Positions 1 through 5,090 of a DNA stretch of 5,090 nucleotides are shown here, one piece after another. A program made the position numbers and the translations under genes. Below the pieces are notes generated by a model that saw only the letters and a list, made by a program, of their open reading frames with translations, made no database searches and was not told the origin of the DNA. The stretch spans positions 1 to 5,090 of the forward strand of contig RFKT01000069.1 in assembly GCA_003694225.1 (NCBI GenBank). The letters run 5' to 3'. This stretch comes from Candidatus Dadabacteria bacterium (GTDB lineage: Bacteria > Bdellovibrionota_C > UBA2361 > J135). The number at the start of each line of letters is the position of its first letter. Positions within the stretch are counted from its first letter, which is position 1.

Positions 1-170
1 ATATAGGGCTATCGCTTTTGCCGATAATGCCCACTGCGGCATCCTCCATCCTTTCAGGCCTCGCACAGGACAGTGGCAACTTAAAGCCCCTAAACGAAGA
101 GAGGCTTTGGGGAGGTATAAAAGAGGGGAAAGAGGTAAAGAGAGGAGAGGCTCTTTTTCCTAGGATTTAG
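1..170 (+). CDS. metG: Methionyl-tRNA synthetase, C-terminal end (partial)
   Basis: The frame beginning at base 3 is open for 55 codons to a TAG at 168-170; its start lies outside the window. The enzyme charges tRNA(Met) with methionine in the cytoplasm. The visible part reads SLLPIMPTAASSIL near the beginning, then ERLWGGIKEGKEV and finally GEALFPRI at the stop. This matches the end of the MetRS anticodon-binding domain: a helix with a 'P-F/I-M-P' motif, then a W-G-x-(I/L)-x-x-G-x-x-V turn, and the very typical 'G-x-x-L-F-P-R-I' ending. The protein stops right after that motif, so this version lacks the C-terminal tRNA-binding (Trbp111-like) extension that some MetRS proteins carry. It converges on the minus-strand gene that ends at 183. 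I recognise the family from these motifs only; the catalytic domain is not in view. Confidence 0.85.
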   Translation, partial: IGLSLLPIMPTAASSILSGLAQDSGNLKPLNEERLWGGIKEGKEVKRGEALFPRI

Positions 171-182
171 AATAAAACCGGA

Positions 183-881
183 CTATTTAGGATAAGCGTA
201 TTCAATAAACATTGAGGGGATCTCACGCAGAGGGACTCCGGAGACAAGCTCTCTCTCTATTAGTAGCTGGATTAGTCTAACCGCCGTGGGGTCGTTTTCG
301 GGAAGTATATAAAGTGAAGCAAACTCTCCTTTCCCTCTGCAATAGACAACGTGATCCTCTCCGTCCGGACCTTGCGCGATATCTATAACTGAAAAGGTGC
401 CGGGGTGCTCCCCAAACTTGTCTCCAATATATATATCCCTAGCGAGTACCTCAAGGTTATTGGCTGTTACCTGTTTGTCTATCTCTCGGTAGAGAACACT
501 TATCTCACCGACAATCTTCGCCAAAACCCTATTTTCCAACTCCTCTTCCTTTGTAGGGTCTCTAAAAATAGGGAGATCTGAAGCAAGCTCCTCTGTTGTT
601 ATATCTTGCGGCGGTTTGGAATGCGCTTTGTTGGTTTTGTCTTCTTTTAGGGTAGCAAAAGGCACATCAAGTGTTATCCTTTTCGGAAATTCAGCTTCCT
701 CAAGATCTGCCTCTTTGTCGCGTGAGGGGAGTGGTTCCGGGGGTGGCTCAATGCTTCCGTGAGAGGGTTCTTTTGATCCTGGAACGCAGAGAGCAGTAAG
801 AGCGCTGATTGTTAAAATCGAAGGGAGAATAGCCTTTAAAAACAGCTCTCCTGGAGGAGAGGTCTTCTCTATATTTGCCAT
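183..881 (-). CDS. Uncharacterised protein with N-terminal hydrophobic anchor or signal segment
   Basis: I do not recognise this 232-residue protein. Residues 1-13 are polar. Residues 14-33 are a single hydrophobic stretch (FLKAILPSILTISALTALCV) that could be an uncleaved membrane anchor or a Sec signal. Cys32 follows 'TAL', which is a poor lipobox because position -1 is Leu, so I do not call it a lipoprotein. Residues 35-66 are rich in Pro and Glu (IEPPPEPLP, EADLEEAEF) and look like a flexible linker. From about 105 to the end the sequence looks folded: a charged helix (about 111-140), then a mixed region with YIGDKFGEHPGTFSVID, then HVVYCRGKGEF and a final helical part. Inference: a small anchored protein with its soluble domain outside the cytoplasm. 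The ATG at 881 is the only sensible start; the nearest ribosome-site match is a weak GGTGG. Codon use resembles its neighbours. It lies downstream of coaX with its own likely promoter and converges on metG. Confidence 0.7.
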   Translation of the reverse strand: MANIEKTSPPGELFLKAILPSILTISALTALCVPGSKEPSHGSIEPPPEPLPSRDKEADLEEAEFPKRITLDVPFATLKEDKTNKAHSKPPQDITTEELASDLPIFRDPTKEEELENRVLAKIVGEISVLYREIDKQVTANNLEVLARDIYIGDKFGEHPGTFSVIDIAQGPDGEDHVVYCRGKGEFASLYILPENDPTAVRLIQLLIERELVSGVPLREIPSMFIEYAYPK

Positions 882-917
882 AAGCCAACTACCACCAACA
901 CATATTTTGTAAGGGAG

Positions 918-945
918 ATTGTAACAGATTTGAAGTTATAGTAAA
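918..945 (-). promoter_or_regulatory. Likely sigma-70 type promoter (extended -10) for the 183-881 gene
   Basis: On the minus strand, TTTACT (940-945, 4 of 6 matches to TTGACA) is followed after 16 bases by TACAAT (918-923, 5 of 6 matches to TATAAT). The -10 box is preceded by TG and one base, the classic extended -10 arrangement. Transcription would begin near base 911, giving a leader of about 30 bases before the ATG at 881. It lies between the coaX stop and the start of the uncharacterised gene, so that gene can be expressed independently of the cofactor operon. This is a motif match only. Confidence 0.5.
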
Positions 946-962
946 CAAAGCTCTGGCAGAGC
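941..962 (-). terminator. Possible weak intrinsic terminator after coaX
   Basis: Read on the minus strand, GCTCT GCC AGAGC (950-962) can form a 5-bp stem with a 3-base loop, followed directly by TTTGTTTAC (941-949). It begins about 30 bases after the coaX stop codon. The stem is short and the T tract is interrupted, so termination may be partial. A second small palindrome, TCCGATCGGA (975-984), followed by TTTTTA, lies between it and coaX and may contribute, though it would form only a 3-bp stem. Confidence 0.35.
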
Positions 963-992
963 CGGGGATAAAAATCCGATCGGAGAAAGACC

Positions 993-1760
993 TTATGCCA
1001 CGTTCATTTCATATAGGATCCTTAGCCCGTGTAAGGTAAGGGTCGGATCGTAAGAGGTTATAAGGGCTGAGTGTTTTGCCATCATCTCTCCATTTCCTCC
1101 TGTGGCGATAATGTGTGAGATCTCTCCTTTTTCCTCTATTATCTTCCTTATAAGCCCATCTACAAGGCCAACATATCCGATTACAGCCCCAGACTGCATC
1201 GCTGTAACGGTAGTTTTGCCAACGGCTGATTTTGGCCATTCAAGCTCAATCTGGGGAAGCTTTGCCGTGTTTTCCACCAGGGCTGAGACAGAGAGCGCAA
1301 GCCCCGGCGCGATAGCTCCCCCTTCGTAGCTTCCATCCTTGCCTATATAATCAAATGTTGTAGCGGTGCCAAAATCCACAACAAGGGCAGGAACTCCGTA
1401 AAGGGTTTTTGCCGCCACAGCATTTACTATCCTGTCAGATCCAACAGATTTAGGATCTTCTGTCTTTACAGGCACACCCGTTTTAATGCCAGGTCCTACA
1501 ACAATCGTCTTAACCTCCAAATGAGACGATATCATCTCTAAGATAACATGGGTAAGGCTTGGAACGACGCTTGATACTATGGCGCCCAAGATCTTTTCAT
1601 CTGAACTCATCTTTATAGAAAGGAGAGAAAGTACGGTTGCGCCGTATTCATCCACAGTTTTTGCGGGATCTGATTTAATGCGGAATTCATAGGCTAAATC
1701 TGCCTTGTCAAAAACCCCGAGCACAATATTTGTATTTCCTATATCTACTACCAAAAGCAT
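993..1760 (-). CDS. coaX: Type III pantothenate kinase
   Basis: This 255-residue protein catalyses ATP-dependent phosphorylation of pantothenate to 4'-phosphopantothenate, the first committed step of coenzyme A synthesis, in the cytoplasm. It belongs to the ASKHA (acetate and sugar kinase/Hsc70/actin) fold. Motifs in order: DIGNTN at 6-11 (phosphate-binding loop), GSDR at 107-110 with the catalytic Asp109, DFGTATTFD at 129-137 (second phosphate motif), GGAIAPG at 147-153, and ATGGNG at 219-224 (nucleotide site). Length and all key residues are normal for the family. Known of the family: type III enzymes are not inhibited by CoA and usually need a monovalent cation. The ATG at 1760 is well supported: AAGGAG lies 7 bases upstream, and the protein starts MLLVVDIGNTN as is usual. 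It is the last gene of the nadC-birA-coaX operon, 11 bases after birA. Confidence 0.96.
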   Translation of the reverse strand: MLLVVDIGNTNIVLGVFDKADLAYEFRIKSDPAKTVDEYGATVLSLLSIKMSSDEKILGAIVSSVVPSLTHVILEMISSHLEVKTIVVGPGIKTGVPVKTEDPKSVGSDRIVNAVAAKTLYGVPALVVDFGTATTFDYIGKDGSYEGGAIAPGLALSVSALVENTAKLPQIELEWPKSAVGKTTVTAMQSGAVIGYVGLVDGLIRKIIEEKGEISHIIATGGNGEMMAKHSALITSYDPTLTLHGLRILYEMNVA

Positions 1761-1767
1761 ACGCCTT

Positions 1768-1773
1768 CTCCTT
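1768..1773 (-). promoter_or_regulatory. Strong ribosome binding site of coaX
   Basis: AAGGAG on the minus strand, 7 bases before the coaX ATG. It overlaps the TAA stop codon of birA (1772-1774), so translation of the two genes is probably coupled. It fixes the coaX start at 1760. Confidence 0.85.
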
Positions 1774-2602
1774 AACGGTGAAACACCTCCCCCGAGGTTA
1801 TAGTAATCAGCCCATCCTCTGTATCGAGCAGAAGATGTCCTTCATCTGTAATGCCGCAAAAGGTGCCCGGAATAATATTGTTCCCTACGTGCACAGTAGT
1901 TGGAGAGCCTACGGTTGCCCTTTGAAGCCACCTATCCTTGAAGGGCGTAAAGCCTGATCGGAAAAATTCCTCCGCCATCTTGCCTAAGGCCGAGCCGAGC
2001 CTAATAGCGATATGGGGCGGAGTGTATGTGCGGCCGGTAAGAGAAAATAGATCCGATGCGTTAACCCCCTTTGGAACTCCCTTTAGGTTTATTCCTATGC
2101 CACATAAGATGTAATTTATGCCGGAAAGAGAGTTTAGCTCCACTAAAATTCCCGATAATTTTTCTTTGTCTTGGGTAAGGACATCGTTCGGCCACTTAAG
2201 CTTGATGCCGCAGCCGAGATCTTCTAAAAGCTCGGCTACGGCTACTCCGGCAACTAAGGGAAAAGAGATTATATCTTCTGGAGGCTTTTTGGTCGCAAAG
2301 CAAAAGGTGCCGTAAAACCCCTCAACAGCCGAGAGCCACCTTCTTCCGTGCCTTCCTCTCCCTTGGGTTTGGCCTCTTGCCAATATAAGGAGATTTTGGT
2401 CTGAAGAGATCTCTCCCACCTTTTCAGATGCCTTTGCCATGGTTGAATCGAGGGTTTCATAGCAATAAACCTTCCAGCCTTTGCATTGAGAATCAGTTGA
2501 AGCGCTGTTTAGCATAGGCCCTATTTCATTCTCCCAGACTATGATCCTGTGGCTTTCATACTCCATGACCTTTTCCCGTGCCTCCTTTATACGGCGGTTC
2601 AT
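1772..2602 (-). CDS. birA: Biotin-[acetyl-CoA-carboxylase] ligase, catalytic form without DNA-binding domain
   Basis: This enzyme activates biotin with ATP to biotinyl-5'-AMP and transfers it to the lysine of biotin carrier domains (acetyl-CoA carboxylase and related carboxylases or decarboxylases). With the ATG at 2602 it has 276 residues. Motifs: LDSTMAKA at 51-58; the biotinyl-AMP loop GQTQGRGRHGRRW at 77-89; KLKWPNDV at 134-141; KLSGILVE at 148-155, with the biotin-contacting Lys148; and GIGIN at 168-172. About 225-276 form the small SH3-like C-terminal domain. The first 45 residues are too short and too unlike a winged helix to be the repressor domain found in bifunctional BirA, so it should not act as a biotin repressor. 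Its start shares ATGA with the nadC stop. Met13 (ATG at 2566) is an alternative start, preceded by a much better ribosome site, and would give 264 residues. Function is certain; the start is not. Confidence 0.95.
   Translation of the reverse strand: MNRRIKEAREKVMEYESHRIIVWENEIGPMLNSASTDSQCKGWKVYCYETLDSTMAKASEKVGEISSDQNLLILARGQTQGRGRHGRRWLSAVEGFYGTFCFATKKPPEDIISFPLVAGVAVAELLEDLGCGIKLKWPNDVLTQDKEKLSGILVELNSLSGINYILCGIGINLKGVPKGVNASDLFSLTGRTYTPPHIAIRLGSALGKMAEEFFRSGFTPFKDRWLQRATVGSPTTVHVGNNIIPGTFCGITDEGHLLLDTEDGLITITSGEVFHR
2581..2588 (-). promoter_or_regulatory. Shine-Dalgarno-like AAAGGAGG inside the annotated birA 5' end
   Basis: AAAGGAGG on the minus strand is a near-perfect match to the 16S rRNA tail. 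It lies within birA codons 5-8 and 14 bases before the in-frame ATG at 2566 (Met13). That spacing is longer than usual, so it may or may not be used. The upstream ATG at 2602 has no comparable site and would rely on coupling to nadC. Confidence 0.45.
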
Positions 2603-3438
2603 TCAATTTTCATTGACATATCTATTACTCTCGCTCCGTATGTAAGCCTTCCCATAGAGACGCAGTCAACGCCGATTTTCTCCAATTCTTTAAGATCGCT
2701 GGCCGTTATATTTCCCGAGACTTCCACAGTGGTATTTTTGGAGGCTTCTCTGACCAATTTCAAAGCCTCCCTTATCTCTTCAGCCCCCATATTATCGAGC
2801 ATGATTATATCAGGGGCATGTGGAATGGCCTCCTTTAGCTGATCCAGATTTGAAATTTCTATCTCTATTTTGGAGTGAATAGGGGCAAGATTTTTTGCCC
2901 TTTGAAGCACTTCGGCCACACTTCCACCGCACGCGGTTATATGGTTGTCCTTTATAAGCACGAGATCTCCCAGAGAGAACCTGTGGTTTCTGGCTCCTCC
3001 AACTTTGACTGCATACTTTTCTAAAAGCCTCCAGCCGGGAGTTGTCTTTCTTGTATCGCATACTAAAAGGGTGTCGGTTTTTTGGGCTATCTCTTTAGTA
3101 TTGGTTGCTATGCCTGAGAGCCTCTGAATGAAATTTAGAACGATCCTTTCAAGTGAAAGGAGAGAGCGGAGATCGGATGATATCGTTGCTATAAAAGTTC
3201 CAGGGGAAGCTTCGTCTCCTTCTTGTACTCTTTCCGTTACACAACACTTTGAACCATACTCCCTAAATATTGGATCTATTAGAGAAGTTCCACACACAAC
3301 AGCGCGCTCTTTGGTGACAATTTTTGCTTTCGCATCTCTATTTTGGGGAACAACAATCTCTGTAGTAATGTCAAGAGGATAGAGATCCTCCTCGATAGCT
3401 AAGCGGATAAGCTTGGTTATTTGGCTACTTTTAATCAT
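2599..3438 (-). CDS. nadC: Nicotinate-nucleotide pyrophosphorylase (quinolinate phosphoribosyltransferase, carboxylating)
   Basis: This 279-residue enzyme converts quinolinate and PRPP to nicotinate mononucleotide, CO2 and pyrophosphate, the entry into the shared part of NAD synthesis. Visible family features in order: the N-terminal EDLYPLDITTE at 17-27; ER at 97-98 and LNFIQRLSGIAT at 101-112; DTRKTTPGWR at 128-137 (substrate- and phosphate-binding Arg130 and Lys131); KVGGARNHR at 145-153; LIKDNH at 161-166; EIEI at 192-195; IIMLDNM at 211-217; EVSGNIT at 239-245; and SMGRLTYG at 261-268 near the end. Length is normal. The C-terminal motif reads LTY where many homologues have LTH; this position varies in the family. 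It is the first gene of the operon, divergent from dnaB, and overlaps birA by 4 bases. The ATG at 3438 has no Shine-Dalgarno sequence, but a -10-like box lies 8 bases upstream. No nadA or nadB is in the window. Confidence 0.96.
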   Translation of the reverse strand: MIKSSQITKLIRLAIEEDLYPLDITTEIVVPQNRDAKAKIVTKERAVVCGTSLIDPIFREYGSKCCVTERVQEGDEASPGTFIATISSDLRSLLSLERIVLNFIQRLSGIATNTKEIAQKTDTLLVCDTRKTTPGWRLLEKYAVKVGGARNHRFSLGDLVLIKDNHITACGGSVAEVLQRAKNLAPIHSKIEIEISNLDQLKEAIPHAPDIIMLDNMGAEEIREALKLVREASKNTTVEVSGNITASDLKELEKIGVDCVSMGRLTYGARVIDMSMKIE

Positions 3439-3446
3439 AACGGTTA

Positions 3447-3452
3447 GTTATA
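3447..3452 (-). promoter_or_regulatory. Possible -10 box of the nadC-birA-coaX operon
   Basis: TATAAC on the minus strand (5 of 6 matches to TATAAT) ends 8 bases before the nadC ATG. No good -35 box is found at the usual distance; TTTCCT with a 17-base spacer matches only 3 of 6. If used, transcription would start at or within a base or two of the ATG, giving a leaderless mRNA, which agrees with the absence of a ribosome binding site. Confidence 0.3.
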
Positions 3453-3530
3453 CAATAGCCGGGAAAAATAGGAAAGTGAAGGAGTTTGCAATACTCTATT
3501 GTTTATGAGGGGTTATATTGGCACTTGCTC

Positions 3531-3558
3531 TTGTTTGCTTTTTGACGGGCGATATAAG
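3531..3558 (+). promoter_or_regulatory. Possible dnaB promoter
   Basis: TTGTTT (3531-3536, 3 of 6 matches) and TATAAG (3553-3558, 5 of 6) are separated by 16 bases on the plus strand. Transcription would begin near 3565, about 58 bases before the dnaB ATG at 3623. A better -35-like TTGACG lies at 3542-3547 but has no good -10 box at the proper distance, only CTTAAA (3 of 6). The remainder of 3439-3622 shows no RNA gene or convincing ORF. Confidence 0.3.
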
Positions 3559-3622
3559 AGTCTAGCTTAAAGGCTTGCGATGTGACAAAGTAGTTAAAGA
3601 TGTAATCTGCAGTTTCAATAAG

Positions 3623-5083
3623 ATGGCTAAACCCACACCGAGATATAGAGATAAAAAGAGCGGATATGGAAAGGAAGGTGAAAGCGCCTTAGGGTTGGCG
3701 AGAACTCCGCCTAACTCGATGGAAGCAGAGGAGTCTCTACTGGGTGGAATACTTATAGATAACGACTCTATTAACTCCGCTATGGAGGTTATAGTTTCAG
3801 AAGACTTTTACAAGCCCGCCCATAGAAAGATATTTGAGGCGATGGCGGCCCTTAGCGAGAAGGGAGAGCCTATTGATATTGTAACACTTTCAGCTAAGTT
3901 GAGATCTCTAAACTACCTAGAGGAGTGTGGAGGTATAGAGTACCTCTCAAAGCTCGCTTCTATTACTCCAGCTTCTGCCCATGTGGGCTATTATGCAAGG
4001 CTTGTTAAGGCCGCCGCCATAAGGCGCAGGCTTATCCATGAGGCAATAGAGATAATAAACGGCTCATATGCGGAAGAGTGCGATATTGAAGACTATCTAG
4101 ATGAAGTTGAACAGAGGATACTACAGATATCAGATTATAAGATCAGGCCGTCTTTTTACGAGATAGGATCCATTGTAAAGGACTCTATTGGCCATGTTGA
4201 GAAGCTATACGAGCAGAAAGAGCCTGTAACAGGGGTTGCCTCAGGTTTTAGGGATTTAGATAAGATTACAGCTGGGTTTCAGCCCTCAGATCTTATTATT
4301 ATTGCCGCAAGGCCATCTATGGGGAAAACCTCTCTTGCACTTGGCATAGTTCAGCATGTTGGGGTCCATCAGGGAAAGCCTGTTGCCCTCTTTTCTATGG
4401 AGATGTCAAAGGAACAGCTTGTGCTAAGAATTCTCTGCTCTGAGGCTAGAGTTGACGGGTCCGGAGTGAGGACCGGAAATTTGAAGGAAAAAGACTTTCC
4501 AAGGCTTGTTGAGGCAGCAAGCAGAGTGGCTGATGCCCCTATATATATCGATGACACGCCGGCGCTTACAGTAGCTGAGCTTAGGGCAAAGAGCCGAAGG
4601 CTTCACAAAGAGCACCCCCTTTCACTTATTGTGGTGGATTATCTCCAGCTTATGAGAAGCCCCGCTTTTTCTTCTATAAGTCGGGAGCAGGAGATAAGTG
4701 ATATTTCTCGCTCTTTGAAGGCTTTGGCAAAGGAGCTTAATATACCCGTAATAGCGCTCTCTCAGCTTAACAGATCTGTAGAATCCAGAAACGATAAGAG
4801 GCCGCTGATGTCAGATCTCAGGGAATCAGGCGCTATTGAGCAGGATGCAGATGTCATAGCTTTTATTTATCGGGATGAGTTTTATAACAAAGAGACGGAG
4901 GACAAGGGGGTGGCAGAGATTATTATTTCTAAACAGAGAAACGGCCCAACTGGGGTTGTAAAACTTACCTTTACTCCGGAATACACCCGGTTTGATGATT
5001 TTATTGATCGTGATGATATCGGCTATATAGAAGAGGATGGTTCGGAATTTGAATTTTCCGATTCGGCTGATGATCTCTTTTAG
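3623..5083 (+). CDS. dnaB: Replicative DNA helicase DnaB
   Basis: This is the hexameric, ATP-driven helicase that unwinds DNA ahead of the replisome and binds primase through its N-terminal domain. From the ATG at 3623 it has 486 residues. PPNSMEAEESLLGGIL at 29-44 opens the N-terminal DnaB domain (to about 130), then comes a linker, and the RecA-like domain runs from about 200. Motifs: Walker A ARPSMGKT at 229-236 (Lys235), SMEM at 258-261 with catalytic Glu260, Walker B VVDYLQLM at 337-344 (Asp339), SQLNRSVESR at 380-389, the DLRESGAIEQDAD loop at 398-410, and the arginine-finger segment KQRNGPTG at 437-444 (Arg439). No intein is present. The tail from 470 is acidic and ends DDLF. There is no clear ribosome site: a TTG at 3575 would add 16 residues, and TTG 3695 or ATG 3719 would shorten it. 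I chose ATG 3623 as the first ATG and because a MAK start is common. It is divergent from nadC. Confidence 0.96.
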   Translation: MAKPTPRYRDKKSGYGKEGESALGLARTPPNSMEAEESLLGGILIDNDSINSAMEVIVSEDFYKPAHRKIFEAMAALSEKGEPIDIVTLSAKLRSLNYLEECGGIEYLSKLASITPASAHVGYYARLVKAAAIRRRLIHEAIEIINGSYAEECDIEDYLDEVEQRILQISDYKIRPSFYEIGSIVKDSIGHVEKLYEQKEPVTGVASGFRDLDKITAGFQPSDLIIIAARPSMGKTSLALGIVQHVGVHQGKPVALFSMEMSKEQLVLRILCSEARVDGSGVRTGNLKEKDFPRLVEAASRVADAPIYIDDTPALTVAELRAKSRRLHKEHPLSLIVVDYLQLMRSPAFSSISREQEISDISRSLKALAKELNIPVIALSQLNRSVESRNDKRPLMSDLRESGAIEQDADVIAFIYRDEFYNKETEDKGVAEIIISKQRNGPTGVVKLTFTPEYTRFDDFIDRDDIGYIEEDGSEFEFSDSADDLF

Positions 5084-5090
5084 CCAATGC

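Larger units (their letters stand above)
3439..3622. other. Divergent intergenic region between nadC and dnaB
   Basis: This stretch of 184 bases is AT-richer than the flanking genes and must hold the promoters of both the cofactor operon and dnaB. Weak promoter candidates exist on each strand. I see no tRNA, riboswitch, DnaA-box cluster or terminator. A 7-bp inverted repeat (ACAATAG at 3452-3458, CTATTGT at 3496-3502) is present but could be chance. Confidence 0.6.

Noticed and set aside
137..156. Small inverted repeat AAAGAG / CTCTTT followed by TTCC near the metG end, as an intrinsic terminator
   Set aside because: The stem is 6 bp of mostly A-T pairs with an 8-base loop, lies inside metG codons before the stop, and has no proper T tract on either strand.
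783..788. Cys32 of the uncharacterised protein as a lipobox cysteine
   Set aside because: The preceding residues are T-A-L; position -1 must be Gly, Ala or Ser for normal lipoprotein processing, so the evidence is too weak.
2635..2660. NadC C-terminal motif LTY instead of LTH as a sign of a defective enzyme
   Set aside because: This position is variable in the family (for example Lys in the E. coli enzyme as I recall it), and all core substrate-binding motifs are intact.
2549..3382. Open frames on the plus strand across nadC and birA, and similar short frames opposite coaX and dnaB
   Set aside because: They run antisense to or out of frame with well-identified genes, have no ribosome sites and encode no recognisable protein features.
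3452..3502. 7-bp inverted repeat ACAATAG / CTATTGT in the nadC-dnaB intergenic region as an operator
   Set aside because: About one such pair is expected by chance in a region this size, the arms are about 37 bases apart, and they match no operator I know.
4300..4345. Possible intein insertion at the DnaB Walker A motif
   Set aside because: The motif ARPSMGKT continues without interruption into the conserved helix, and total length is normal.
5087..5090. ATG at 5087 as the start of a gene after dnaB
   Set aside because: Only four bases are visible and there is no ribosome binding site before it.

Overview
This window looks like ordinary bacterial chromosome of moderate GC content, roughly mid-40s percent by eye. 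It holds four confidently identified housekeeping genes, the tail of a fifth, and one protein I do not recognise. Arginine AGG/AGA and isoleucine ATA codons are common, and two strong Shine-Dalgarno sequences are visible. The set type III pantothenate kinase + biotin ligase without a DNA-binding domain + NadC would fit an anaerobic non-proteobacterial lineage; Synergistota is my tentative guess. No sequence here proves the phylum.

Layout. Bases 1-170 (+) are the last 55 codons of methionyl-tRNA synthetase (metG). Converging on it, only 12 bases away, is an uncharacterised 232-residue protein (183-881, -) with one N-terminal hydrophobic segment and its own good extended -10 promoter. Next is a compact minus-strand operon for cofactor metabolism, transcribed nadC -> birA -> coaX (3438 down to 993). 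nadC and birA overlap by 4 bases (ATGA), and birA and coaX are 11 bases apart, with the coaX ribosome site touching the birA stop codon. A small hairpin with a T-rich tail after coaX may end this unit. A divergent intergenic region (3439-3622) separates the operon from the replicative helicase gene dnaB (3623-5083, +), which is complete and has no intein. The last 7 bases hold nothing that can be called.

How the genes work together. NadC makes nicotinate mononucleotide for NAD, BirA attaches biotin to carboxylase carrier domains, and CoaX makes the first committed intermediate of coenzyme A. The operon therefore groups one step from each of three cofactor systems. The metG and dnaB neighbours are general information-processing genes with no evident functional tie to it.

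Nothing here looks like a mobile element, CRISPR array, defence island or other novel system. The points most worth checking are the unrecognised exported or membrane-anchored protein, a 45-base G-free, C-rich stretch in the transcript downstream of it (a possible Rho loading site), the possible leaderless start of nadC, and the unresolved start codons of birA and dnaB.
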